Shown here one piece after another: positions 15,481-23,062 of a stretch of DNA of 38,381 nt. A program made the translations under genes and the position numbers. Below the pieces are notes generated by a model that saw nothing but the letters and a program-made list of their open reading frames with translations, ran no database searches and had not been told where the DNA came from. Origin of the DNA: UBA525 sp964589765 (GTDB taxonomy: Archaea > Nanobdellota > Nanobdellia > Woesearchaeales > UBA525); the NCBI GenBank assembly GCA_964589765.1, contig CAZPUM010000011.1, positions 1 to 38,381 of the forward strand. The letters run 5' to 3'. Numbering within the stretch: the first letter of the stretch is position 1; each line of letters begins with the position of its first letter.

Positions 15481-15588
15481 TCAGTCGCCTTCGAAGTCTA
15501 GGCCAGCATCATCGTCGAACTCGTATTCGAAAGTCTCGTTACCCAGTTCCACATCGACATGCTCTTCCGCAATGTTGTGTACAATCAT
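15481..15588 (-). CDS. Tiny acidic protein, 35 aa
   Basis: Reading the minus strand from the ATG at 15588 to the TGA at 15481 gives 35 residues beginning MIVHNIAEEHVDVELGNE and ending in a strongly acidic tail (three consecutive Asp, then Asp-Phe-Glu-Gly-Asp). A GAGGG Shine-Dalgarno lies about 9 nt upstream, and a TATA box at 15644-15652 predicts a 34-nt leader that can form a small GTCC/GGAC hairpin. It lies between divergent promoters and just upstream of the prepilin peptidase. The combination of promoter, ribosome-binding site and biased composition supports a real gene; its function is unknown. Confidence 0.5.
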   Translation of the reverse strand: MIVHNIAEEHVDVELGNETFEYEFDDDAGLDFEGD

Positions 15589-15643
15589 ATAGTTTTACCC
15601 TCGCACTTGTCCCCCAAGGACGGCCCTTAAGGTGTGTAAACTA

Positions 15644-15652
15644 GTATATAAA
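15644..15652 (-). promoter_or_regulatory. TATA promoter of the 35 aa ORF
   Basis: TTTATATAC on the minus strand, centred about 60 nt from the ATG at 15588; the predicted start is about 15622. Confidence 0.5.
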
Positions 15653-15678
15653 CCTGATGATTTATAAGCAAAAGAAGG

Positions 15679-15686
15679 TTTATATA
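15679..15686 (+). promoter_or_regulatory. TATA promoter of the 294 aa gene
   Basis: TTTATATA is centred about 26 nt upstream of the ATG at 15709, the leaderless geometry. Confidence 0.6.
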
Positions 15687-15708
15687 TGGTTGTTGTCGGG
15701 GAGAGTGT

Positions 15709-16593
15709 ATGACTGAGGAGCCAATGGACCACCCTGAGCATGTAAACCCTCTGGGTGAGCAACACCCTAGGCCTGTGGATGAGAGGCGCACTATAGGTGT
15801 CTTGACCTTTTGTTTGGTGATTGGTTTGGTTTTGATTCCGTTTATTGCGGTTATCGGGCAGTATCCGACTGTTAATGTGTTTGTTGGTCTTCTGCCTTTG
15901 TTCGTAACATTGATTCTTGACATTATGGCCACTTCTGCCCATTACAAAAAGGTGGTTTATTGGGGAATATTGATTGTTGTTCATGTTTTATCCTTGGGAG
16001 TACTGTTCTTCATCAACTTCTTGTTGTTCTGGCCTGTCAATGTTGCTGGGGCAGTTGCTTTTTCTTTGGTTTTGGGCATTGTTGCAACGATACTTGCTTG
16101 GTTCTCAAGTGGAAGAACTCATGAAGAGAAAAAAGTTGTTGAGCACGTCATTGAGTTTAATCCTGAAAAATTGAAAGAGTACGTTCAGAGTATTGAGGAC
16201 AAAGCTAAGGGAATTAATTTTGCTATTGGTCGTGTTTATCGTTCTAGCAATGGCGGAACTGCTACTATGCGCGACAGGTTGAAAATCAACCGTGAATGGT
16301 ACAACGAGTTTTATGATATCAAGGAAGAGGACCTTGAGGAAGGCGACAAGGAAAAGATTGAGCGTGCCAAGGTTTTACTTCATAAGATTCATGACAGGCT
16401 TAAGGTGTTGGCCAGAAGAGAGAACGATGTGTTCCACAAGGACGAGATTTCTAGATTAAAAAATCTGGCCAGAAACGGTGCGGGAGAAGACGCGGTTATA
16501 GATGTACTTAAGACGAACGACAGGGACCCCGTCGAGAACTACTATGTCTCTGCTGTTGACTTTTGTGAAAGGATTCTGAAAGAGCTTGATTAA
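15709..16593 (+). CDS. Membrane protein with four helices and a cytoplasmic helical domain, 294 aa
   Basis: A hydrophilic, Pro- and His-containing N-terminus (about 27 residues) is followed by four hydrophobic segments (about residues 28-50, 54-72, 82-105 and 108-131). The remaining 160 residues are charged and mostly helical, ending in a region rich in Lys, Arg and Glu. No motif identifies the family. The start is supported by the TATA box and spacing. It precedes another unrecognised gene that has its own promoter, so co-transcription is not certain. Confidence 0.7.
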   Translation: MTEEPMDHPEHVNPLGEQHPRPVDERRTIGVLTFCLVIGLVLIPFIAVIGQYPTVNVFVGLLPLFVTLILDIMATSAHYKKVVYWGILIVVHVLSLGVLFFINFLLFWPVNVAGAVAFSLVLGIVATILAWFSSGRTHEEKKVVEHVIEFNPEKLKEYVQSIEDKAKGINFAIGRVYRSSNGGTATMRDRLKINREWYNEFYDIKEEDLEEGDKEKIERAKVLLHKIHDRLKVLARRENDVFHKDEISRLKNLARNGAGEDAVIDVLKTNDRDPVENYYVSAVDFCERILKELD

Positions 16594-16633
16594 GGGTGTT
16601 TTTACTCAATTCCTTTATAAATAAACCACAAAC

Positions 16634-16641
16634 TATTTAAA
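16634..16641 (+). promoter_or_regulatory. TATA promoter of the 614 aa gene
   Basis: TATTTAAA is centred 26 nt upstream of the ATG at 16664. A second A/T-rich candidate (CTTTATAAATA, from about 16614) lies further upstream. Confidence 0.55.
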
Positions 16642-16663
16642 GTGTCACTACCAGTAAGTAGTT

Positions 16664-18508
16664 ATGGTTTGGGGAAAAACATCTATCACAGACAGAGAAG
16701 CAACGATAGGAGCACTTCACGACGGCATGATTAGACACGCCATAGATGCTTACGGAGAGGAAGGGCTTGTTAACGAACTTACACTTTCAGACTACTTGGC
16801 CAGTTCTGAAAATAATTTGGCTGAGCTTGCAGGTTTGTCACAGAATGTTAGGGCTGAACTGGGCGAAGAACTGTCTGAACGAGTTGAAGACGGTCTCCAA
16901 GTAGCGATTGATGTTCACTCTCTAGATGGTGTTATTCCTGAATTTTTCAGTAGGCCACAATATGATTTTAATATCAACAAACTGATGAGAATTCTTGATG
17001 ATAATAGGCAAGGGGTTTCAGGAAATGGGCGCGACCCGGTAATTAATCTTGGAGGGTTTCTCAGTTCGATGAGTAAGGTTGACAGAGAGCTTTACAAAAA
17101 TATGATGGACGATTCAGAGGGAGTATATGACAGGAGAGAGGTTGTTAATGTAATCGGTCAGAATGTCATGAATGAGTACTTACGATTTAGAAAGATGTAC
17201 ACTGGTGAGATGCTTGAAGTGTTCCGTCAAGCTACATTCGCCATCAAAGAGGCAAAAAGAGTTGCCGAGAACGGTAATGTTCTTGATGCTACAAATATTA
17301 TTGATGTGATGAGCCCAGAAGAAATGCTTGTTTTCTTTGAAATCGAGCGTGGCCACTCAGAAATTGAAAATCCTGAGGAGAAAGTTAAGGAGATTGCCAA
17401 AGGCGTTCTTGAAAGATCAAAACAAGATGTTGTCAGTCTGATGAATGCTTGGAATGGTCACCTTCATAATCGTGCAGGTTTGTATAGTGTTGTGCACAAT
17501 CTGTGTAAGAAAGCTGAGGAGGTTGGCGAGAATCCAGAAGAATGGATTCTTGATTTTTCAGAAGCATCAGTTCTTCCATTTGCGAAGTTCCCTGGTGATG
17601 AGGGAGGACCTCTTGTCTATGAAAACCATCAAGCAAGAGTTAGATATTTTGACTCTTTGGTTAAACTGTTAAAAGGAGGGCACAAAGCTTACGAAGTATG
17701 GCAGTATGGCAACAAAGTAAAGTCCCTTATGAGAAAGGGAGATATGAATGTGGATTCTGCTTCAAATGTTGCTATTTCATTTGTTCGTAGTGTGACATCT
17801 CATGAATCTGCGGAATCAGTGGCTATGAGTTCTGAAGATAATTTTGATTTGGCTTTGAAGAATCGCAATGAGTGGTTATTCAATGAAATCTCAGAGTCAT
17901 ATCAATGGGCTGTTTTCAAAAATGCGTACAGAAGCATCCTACGCCTAAATGGACTTCTGTCAGAAAGAGAAGGTGCTACTGCATTAAGTCTTGGGCAGAT
18001 AAATTCACATTTTAAGGAACTGGTTAGCAAATCATTAGTGGAGATAATGAACGAAAAATTCGGGTCTGGCAATATTGATGAAGCTTATGCCAGTTTCAGA
18101 AGTAAGGATACATTCCACCAATACTTTAATATCTCTTTGGATGATGTTGGAGAAAATCTTATTTGTAAGGAGATGTTTGGTGTTTCCATAGATGTTGATT
18201 ATTATGAAAGAGAGAAGAAGGAAAAGAACCCGGATGCCACAGAGACTACTGATGAAGGGATTCGTAACTTAGTGAATTCAATTCTATTCTCAAAAGTCAT
18301 AAGCAGTTTCCCAGATGTATTCGCAGAGAATTTCTATTCAAATCGAGGAAGAGTACACACCGATGGTGTTAACCCGATGACTTTGGAAAAAGCTTTGGGT
18401 GTTCAAAATATAACGCCCGGAGAAAGTGTTTATTCTGAAGAAATATCTGCTGCCGTTGAAAGGCAGATGGGGGATATACTAGAGTCATACGGTCTTAGAG
18501 AGTCTTGA
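16664..18508 (+). CDS. Large soluble, mostly helical protein of unknown function, 614 aa
   Basis: The protein has no signal peptide or membrane segment and appears alpha-helical throughout, with many short amphipathic helices and few cysteines. I see no nucleotide-binding, catalytic or metal motif. The codon pattern and the leaderless start resemble the neighbours, giving no sign of recent transfer. The 3' side has T-rich runs that may end transcription. It could be a lineage-specific scaffold; that is a guess from composition only. Confidence 0.7.
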   Translation: MVWGKTSITDREATIGALHDGMIRHAIDAYGEEGLVNELTLSDYLASSENNLAELAGLSQNVRAELGEELSERVEDGLQVAIDVHSLDGVIPEFFSRPQYDFNINKLMRILDDNRQGVSGNGRDPVINLGGFLSSMSKVDRELYKNMMDDSEGVYDRREVVNVIGQNVMNEYLRFRKMYTGEMLEVFRQATFAIKEAKRVAENGNVLDATNIIDVMSPEEMLVFFEIERGHSEIENPEEKVKEIAKGVLERSKQDVVSLMNAWNGHLHNRAGLYSVVHNLCKKAEEVGENPEEWILDFSEASVLPFAKFPGDEGGPLVYENHQARVRYFDSLVKLLKGGHKAYEVWQYGNKVKSLMRKGDMNVDSASNVAISFVRSVTSHESAESVAMSSEDNFDLALKNRNEWLFNEISESYQWAVFKNAYRSILRLNGLLSEREGATALSLGQINSHFKELVSKSLVEIMNEKFGSGNIDEAYASFRSKDTFHQYFNISLDDVGENLICKEMFGVSIDVDYYEREKKEKNPDATETTDEGIRNLVNSILFSKVISSFPDVFAENFYSNRGRVHTDGVNPMTLEKALGVQNITPGESVYSEEISAAVERQMGDILESYGLRES

Positions 18509-18613
18509 TCTATCTATGCAGATTTGAGTGGAATACTCAAGATTGGTATCAAACCGGATAAGAATCCTAATTAGGGGCATGGAAACGATATTGACTTCTT
18601 TGACGAAGAATAA

Positions 18614-18630
18614 TTTTTCTCTTTTTTTCT
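18614..18630 (+). terminator. T-rich terminator after the 614 aa gene
   Basis: Runs of five and seven T separated by a CTC, the type of oligo-T signal that terminates archaeal RNA polymerase, just ahead of the L7Ae promoter. The rest of 18509-18613 holds only a small possible hairpin (GAGT/ACTC) and no gene I can support. Confidence 0.5.
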
Positions 18631-18640
18631 ATTCAATACC

Positions 18641-18648
18641 TTTATAAA
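18641..18648 (+). promoter_or_regulatory. TATA promoter of the L7Ae operon
   Basis: TTTATAAA predicts transcription start at about 18671, directly before the structured leader. Confidence 0.7.
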
Positions 18649-18670
18649 AGAACTGTAGTTCCGACAGGAT

Positions 18671-18750
18671 AGCCGGTGATTGATGACGCTGACTAAATCA
18701 GCTGAATGAGGCAAACGCTTCTAATTAACCATCACCGATGGAGGAAACAT
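18671..18750 (+). promoter_or_regulatory. Structured L7Ae leader with kink-turn-like element
   Basis: An outer helix pairs CGGTGAT (18674-18680) with ATCACCG (18731-18737). Inside it, GCTGA (18688-18692) and TCAGC (18698-18702) close a CTAAA loop. Flanking this hairpin, GA at 18685-18686 faces GA at 18704-18705, giving tandem sheared G-A pairs next to a C/U mismatch, with unpaired bases on the 5' side: the layout of a kink-turn. L7Ae is the archaeal kink-turn-binding protein, and autoregulation through such a leader has been reported in other archaea. The GGAGG Shine-Dalgarno follows the outer helix directly. Confidence 0.6.
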
Positions 18751-19062
18751 ATGTCGGAACAAGTATTGGAAATCATTGAACTTGCTAGAAAAACAGGAAA
18801 GATTTGCCGTGGTGCAAACGAAGTTACAAAGATGCTTGAAAAAGGCAAGGCAAAATTTGTTGCTGTAGCATCAGATACTCAGCCAAAAGAGATTGTGATG
18901 CACCTGCCTCTCCTTGCAAAGGAGAAGGGCGTCAAGTACGGAGAGGTCGAGAAGAAATCTGAGCTAGGTGTAGCAGCAGGTCTTCCCCTCGGTACAACAG
19001 CAGTTGCGGTTCTCGAAGAGGGTAACGCAAAAGATCTGATAAAGAACTTCAGCGAGGAGTAA
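18751..19062 (+). CDS. rpl7ae: 50S ribosomal protein L7Ae (kink-turn-binding protein)
   Basis: L7Ae binds kink-turns in 23S rRNA and in box C/D, box H/ACA and RNase P RNAs. The 103-residue protein carries the family core: KTGKICRGANEVTKMLEKGK (RNA-binding Gly-Ala-Asn-Glu), then FVAVASDTQPKEIVMHLP and LGVAAGLP. The ATG at 18751 has GGAGG about 6 nt upstream; the frame is open to 18706, but that start falls inside the structured leader and would add a non-family extension. First gene of the ribosomal operon; its stop is 1 nt from S28e. Confidence 0.95.
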   Translation: MSEQVLEIIELARKTGKICRGANEVTKMLEKGKAKFVAVASDTQPKEIVMHLPLLAKEKGVKYGEVEKKSELGVAAGLPLGTTAVAVLEEGNAKDLIKNFSEE

Positions 19063-19063
19063 A

Positions 19064-19339
19064 ATGGCTGAAGACAAGAGCAGTAAAAAAGTCGCGGCAA
19101 AGAGCTCCGGAGTCACATTCACCCCTGCCGTACCGGGAGAGGTTGAAGAGATTGTTGGACGCACGGGCGCACGCGGTGAAGCGATTCAGGTTCGTGTTAG
19201 AGTCCTGGACGGTCGTGATATGAACAAAGTTATCAGGCGCAATGTCAAGGGTCCTGTCCAGATAGGAGATATTCTCATGCTGAGAGAGACAGAGATCGAA
19301 GCCAGGCCGCTTAACAAGGCGGGCCGTGGCGGAATGTGA
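19064..19339 (+). CDS. rps28e: 30S ribosomal protein S28e
   Basis: The S28e OB-fold core covers about residues 20-91, including VEEIVGRTGARGEAIQVRVR and RRNVKGPVQIGDILMLRETE, and ends in the typical Arg-Gly-Gly-Met. The roughly 20-residue Lys/Ser-rich N-terminal extension is longer than in most archaeal S28e (about 70 residues). It is translated right after L7Ae, with a GAGGAG Shine-Dalgarno overlapping the L7Ae end. Confidence 0.93.
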   Translation: MAEDKSSKKVAAKSSGVTFTPAVPGEVEEIVGRTGARGEAIQVRVRVLDGRDMNKVIRRNVKGPVQIGDILMLRETEIEARPLNKAGRGGM

Positions 19340-19349
19340 GGTGATTGCA

Positions 19350-19676
19350 ATGCCAACATGTTCATGGACAGGAAGAGAGATTCCTTTTGGAACGGGCAAG
19401 ATGTATGTCAAAAAAGATGGCAAAATCTTGTGGTTTAGTAGCAGACAGGCCGAGAAAAATTTTCTTAAAATGAAACGTAATCCGCGTAACGCCGGATACA
19501 CTGAGGCGGCGCGCCAAGCGAAGAGTCAGAGAATGGCAGAAATTGCTAACGTTAAGGAAGAGGAAAAAGAGGCCAAGGCTTCTGAGAAAAAGGCTCCTGT
19601 TAAGGCGCCTGCAAAGAAATCTGCCACAAAGAAGGCAAAGTCGCCTGTAAAAAAGCCGGCAACAAAAAAGGAGTAG
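19350..19676 (+). CDS. rpl24e: 50S ribosomal protein L24e lacking most zinc ligands, with a Lys/Ala-rich tail
   Basis: The L24e core (residues 1-60 of 108) begins MPTCSWTGREIPFGTGKMYV and continues with WFSSRQAEKNFLKMKRNPR. Standard archaeal L24e has four zinc-binding cysteines (CxxC near the start and Cys-x3-Cys in the FCSSKCE region). Here only the first is kept; the others are replaced by Thr, Ser and Ala, so zinc binding is unlikely, as in many eukaryotic eL24 proteins. A histone-H1-like tail rich in Lys, Ala and Pro follows. I start at 19350; an upstream in-frame ATG overlaps S28e. A GAGGTGA Shine-Dalgarno spans the S28e stop. Confidence 0.9.
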   Translation: MPTCSWTGREIPFGTGKMYVKKDGKILWFSSRQAEKNFLKMKRNPRNAGYTEAARQAKSQRMAEIANVKEEEKEAKASEKKAPVKAPAKKSATKKAKSPVKKPATKKE

Positions 19677-19686
19677 GTGGTAAAAA

Positions 19687-20184
19687 ATGATTGAGCGCAC
19701 ACTTGTTCTCCTGAAACCTGACGCGGTACAGCGTAGTTACATGGGAGAGATACTAATGCGTTTTGAGCGCGCAGGCCTGAAGATTGTAGGAATGAAGATG
19801 GTCTGGGTGGACGAAGAATTCGCAAAAAAACACTATCGTGAAGAGGATATTGCAGTAAGGCATGGTGAGACCGTTTGGAAAAACCTTCTGAAAGGTATAA
19901 CACAAGGGCCTGTACTGGCATTTGTTCTGGAAGGAGTCGATGCTATTGAGATAGTTAGGAAAATGGTTGGAAAGACCGAACCTAAATCAGCACTCCCGGG
20001 AACAATTCGTGGAGACTTTGCACACGTGTCTTATGGGCATGCGGATGGCAAAGGAATTCACATTAAGAATTTGATTCATGCTAGTGCTGACAAGAATGAC
20101 GCTAAATTGGAGTTAGGAGTCTGGTTTGAAGAATCGGAACTTCACACCTACAAGACAGTGCACGATGTGCACATATTGGAGTGA
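19687..20184 (+). CDS. ndk: Nucleoside diphosphate kinase
   Basis: This enzyme moves phosphate from ATP to other NDPs through a phospho-histidine. The sequence begins with the family-typical RTLVLLKPDAVQR, has the nucleotide-binding segment PKSALPGTIRGDF, and the active-site His in NLIHAS. It is 165 residues, longer than the common 135-150, with an insertion before the active site. It keeps the usual archaeal position after L24e. A GGTGG Shine-Dalgarno precedes the ATG. Confidence 0.95.
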   Translation: MIERTLVLLKPDAVQRSYMGEILMRFERAGLKIVGMKMVWVDEEFAKKHYREEDIAVRHGETVWKNLLKGITQGPVLAFVLEGVDAIEIVRKMVGKTEPKSALPGTIRGDFAHVSYGHADGKGIHIKNLIHASADKNDAKLELGVWFEESELHTYKTVHDVHILE

Positions 20185-20190
20185 ATTACT

Positions 20191-22353
20191 ATGGCAAAAA
20201 TGGTTGATCGCATCAAGGATGCAATGAATAATGAGGAGCGAATTAGGAATATTGCTATTTGCGCTCACATTGACCACGGAAAGACAACGTTTTCAGATAA
20301 CCTTCTCGCAGGAGCGGGAATGATGTCTGAGGACCTGGCAGGAAGCGCGAGAGTGCTTGACTTCCACACTGACGAAGCTGAGAGAGGAATTACAATTGAT
20401 TCTGCAGCTGTCAGTATGGTTCACACTTTTGACAAAGAGGACTATCTGATTAACCTTATTGATACTCCAGGACACGTTGATTTTGGCGGAGACGTTACGC
20501 GTGCGATGAGAGCTGTTGATGGTGCTATCACTCTTGTATGTGCAGTAGAAGGAATGATGCCTCAGACAGAAACTGTTCTTAGACAGGCCTTAAAAGAAAG
20601 AGTCAGACCAATTCTGTTTATTAACAAGGTTGACAGGTTAATCAAAGAACTCCAGCTTACCCCTGAGGCGATGCAGGAGCGATTTATGAAGATTATCGCA
20701 AATGTCAATATAAAAATCAAAGCTATTGCTGAAGAGGAGTACGGCGACAAGTTCGCTGTCAATGTACAGGATGGAAGTGTCTGCTTTGGTAGTGCATTCC
20801 ACAACTGGGCCTTGTCGATTCCTTACATGCAAAAGAATGGAATCTCTTTCAAGGATGTTATTGAGGCATACAACACTGATAACCACAAGGAACTAAGAAA
20901 GAAAGCACCTATTCACGAGGTTATTTTAAACGCGGTTATCAAGCACCACCCAAGCCCAAAGAAGGCAAGCGTCTACAGAATTCCCAAGATTTGGAGAGGA
21001 GATGTTGAAAGCCCTCTTGGAAAGAGCTTGGTTGGTTGCGACCCCAAGGGTCCTCTGGCGTTTGTAATAACAAAAGTTGTTGTTGACCCGCAAGCGGGAG
21101 AGATAGCTGCTGGGAGACTCTTCTCAGGAACTATGAAGAAGGGTACTGAGTGTTACCTGAACATCCAGAAGCAGAACCAGAGAATCCAGCAAGTCTATGT
21201 CTACAACGGCGCAAAAAAAGAGATTGTTGATGAAGTCCCTGCTGGAAACATCATAGGGGTGGGCGGTCTAAAGAACGCGTACCCTGGTGAGACCGTGACA
21301 CTTGAGGAGGATACGCCTTTCGAGGCTATTAGCCACTTGTTTGACCCTGTTATCACAAAGGCTATTGAGGCTAAGAGACCTTCTGATCTACCAAAGCTGA
21401 TTGAGGTACTCATTCAGGTTAGCAAGGAAGACCCAAGCATCAAGGTTGAGATTAATAACGAGACTGGTGAACACCTTATGTCTGGTATGGGAGAACTTCA
21501 CTTGGAGATTATTGAGAATAGAATAACTTCTGAGAAAGGTGTGGATATTGTTACTTCTCCTCCTGTGGTTGTCTACCGTGAGACTGTTACTGGTAAAAAC
21601 TCAGAACCAGCTGAAGGAAAGTCGCCAAACAAACACAACAGGTTTTACTTTACAGTCGAGCCTCTAAAAGAAAGTGTTGTTACTGCCATCAAATCTGGAA
21701 AGCTTCCAACAGGAAGAGTGAAGAAAAAAGACCAGAATTTATGGCAGGCACTTGAAGAAGCAGGAATGGACAAATCAGACACCCGTAATGTGAAAAACAT
21801 CTACAATGACTCGGTCTTTGTTGATGATGTCAAGGGTGAGGTTCACATGATTGAGGTCATCGAGCTTATCAACGATATGTTTGAGGACGTTATGAACAAA
21901 GGACCTTTGGCAAACGAGCCATGTTTCGGTGTTCTTGTCAGAATCGTTGATATCAAGCTACACGAGGACGCAATTCACCGTGGTCCCGCACAAGTATACC
22001 CTGCGGTTCGTGAGGGTATAAGAGGAGCTATGGATGACGCGAGCCCGATGATTTTCGAGCCTATTCAAACACTCAGGTTTGAGGCGCCTTCTGAGTTTAT
22101 GGGTGAAATCAGTAAGCTGATTTCCAACAAACGTGGACAGCTACTGTCGATGGAACAGGAAGGTGATACGGTGATGGTTCAGGGTAAGATGCCTGTTGGA
22201 GAGATGTTTGGTCTTTCTGGTGACCTGCGTTCCGCAACCGGCGGTCGTGGTTCAAGCTCATTAGTGGACCAGAACTTTGAGAAGTTACCACACGAGCTCC
22301 AGAACAAAATTATTAATCAGATTAGAGGCAGAAAGGGCTTGAAGACTGATTGA
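20191..22353 (+). CDS. fusA: Translation elongation factor EF-2
   Basis: EF-2 drives ribosomal translocation by GTP hydrolysis. The GTPase motifs are AHIDHGKTT (G1, about residues 25-33), RGITI (G2), DTPGHVDF (G3) and NKVD (G4), and at 720 residues the length is normal. The diphthamide-loop histidine is conserved in HEDAIHRGPAQ near the C-terminus, so the usual target of diphthamide modification is present. A GGAGTGA ribosome-binding site overlaps the ndk stop. In many archaea this slot is held by the IF2-like gene. Confidence 0.95.
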   Translation: MAKMVDRIKDAMNNEERIRNIAICAHIDHGKTTFSDNLLAGAGMMSEDLAGSARVLDFHTDEAERGITIDSAAVSMVHTFDKEDYLINLIDTPGHVDFGGDVTRAMRAVDGAITLVCAVEGMMPQTETVLRQALKERVRPILFINKVDRLIKELQLTPEAMQERFMKIIANVNIKIKAIAEEEYGDKFAVNVQDGSVCFGSAFHNWALSIPYMQKNGISFKDVIEAYNTDNHKELRKKAPIHEVILNAVIKHHPSPKKASVYRIPKIWRGDVESPLGKSLVGCDPKGPLAFVITKVVVDPQAGEIAAGRLFSGTMKKGTECYLNIQKQNQRIQQVYVYNGAKKEIVDEVPAGNIIGVGGLKNAYPGETVTLEEDTPFEAISHLFDPVITKAIEAKRPSDLPKLIEVLIQVSKEDPSIKVEINNETGEHLMSGMGELHLEIIENRITSEKGVDIVTSPPVVVYRETVTGKNSEPAEGKSPNKHNRFYFTVEPLKESVVTAIKSGKLPTGRVKKKDQNLWQALEEAGMDKSDTRNVKNIYNDSVFVDDVKGEVHMIEVIELINDMFEDVMNKGPLANEPCFGVLVRIVDIKLHEDAIHRGPAQVYPAVREGIRGAMDDASPMIFEPIQTLRFEAPSEFMGEISKLISNKRGQLLSMEQEGDTVMVQGKMPVGEMFGLSGDLRSATGGRGSSSLVDQNFEKLPHELQNKIINQIRGRKGLKTD

Positions 22354-22362
22354 TACCGTTAT

Positions 22363-22371
22363 CTATTTATA
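22363..22371 (+). promoter_or_regulatory. TATA promoter of the HIT gene
   Basis: TATTTATAC is centred about 27 nt upstream of the ATG at 22394, and the EF-2 terminator T run lies between the two. Confidence 0.55.
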
Positions 22372-22375
22372 CTAC

Positions 22376-22383
22376 TTTTTTTT
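22376..22383 (+). terminator. Oligo-T terminator of the L7Ae-EF-2 operon
   Basis: Eight consecutive T, 23 nt past the EF-2 stop. The run lies inside the promoter-to-start interval of the next gene. Confidence 0.6.
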
Positions 22384-22393
22384 ATCTCTATTC

Positions 22394-23038
22394 ATGGGTG
22401 GTGACTATTGCGCATTTTGTGATACTTCCGAAAGGAAGTCTAGACTGGTGACAGAGACAGAAAACTTCTACGTGATGCCTTCCATCGGACAGATATCTGA
22501 TGGTGGCTACGTTATGGTTATTCCAAAAATGCATGAGAAATGCTTTGGAGAATTAACTAGGCCTATGTTCAATGAGTTTGTCAGGTTGAAAACTCGTGTT
22601 GAGGATGCTGTCAGGGATGCTTATGGGCAGACTATAGGGTTTGAACATGGAATTATCGGGCAGACTGTGTATCATGCACACTGGCATATCATTCCTTTCA
22701 ACGGAGACTCCCCATTCAGACGTCTGCTTGAAGAAAATAATTCTGCAAGATTCATGGATTCTATCAGGGTTGAATCAGACAATGTTGCTCTTGAGCAAAT
22801 AAAAGAGGGCTACATGAAATGGGGCCAGTACATGATCTGGCAGGATGCCGATAAGTCTACATTGTTAATTGAGCCAGGTGACGTCCCTAAGATGTACTTG
22901 AGACTTGTTGCTGCTGATTCTGTAGGCAGACCTGAAAGGGGCAACTGGAGAGAGTGGCGTTCCGCTAACGAGGCCCTTGACGACAGTCTAATGGCTGAGA
23001 CCGTTGTGACTCTAAGAGATATGCTGGGCAAACCTTAA
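22394..23038 (+). CDS. HIT-family nucleotide hydrolase/transferase with extended C-terminus
   Basis: HIT proteins hydrolyse or transfer nucleotides through a histidine triad, here YHAHWHIIP (His94, His96, His98), with FEHG upstream. The N-terminal Cys-x2-Cys (residues 6 and 9) is common in HIT proteins and may bind zinc with a His. The C-terminal 70-90 residues resemble the extended CwfJ-like part found in longer members. The start is supported by leaderless TATA spacing. Substrate unknown. Confidence 0.85.
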   Translation: MGGDYCAFCDTSERKSRLVTETENFYVMPSIGQISDGGYVMVIPKMHEKCFGELTRPMFNEFVRLKTRVEDAVRDAYGQTIGFEHGIIGQTVYHAHWHIIPFNGDSPFRRLLEENNSARFMDSIRVESDNVALEQIKEGYMKWGQYMIWQDADKSTLLIEPGDVPKMYLRLVAADSVGRPERGNWREWRSANEALDDSLMAETVVTLRDMLGKP

Positions 23039-23062
23039 ATCCTAGTTGTCGTCGGCATTATT

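Noticed and set aside
18580..18650. A 22-residue ORF beginning at the ATG near 18580
   Set aside because: No promoter or ribosome-binding site, and the frame runs through the terminator T runs and the L7Ae TATA box.
18671..18750. A stand-alone box C/D sRNA in the L7Ae leader
   Set aside because: A C-box-like TTGATGA and CTGA sequences are present, but no proper D box closes the right-hand side and the position before the L7Ae start fits a leader element better.
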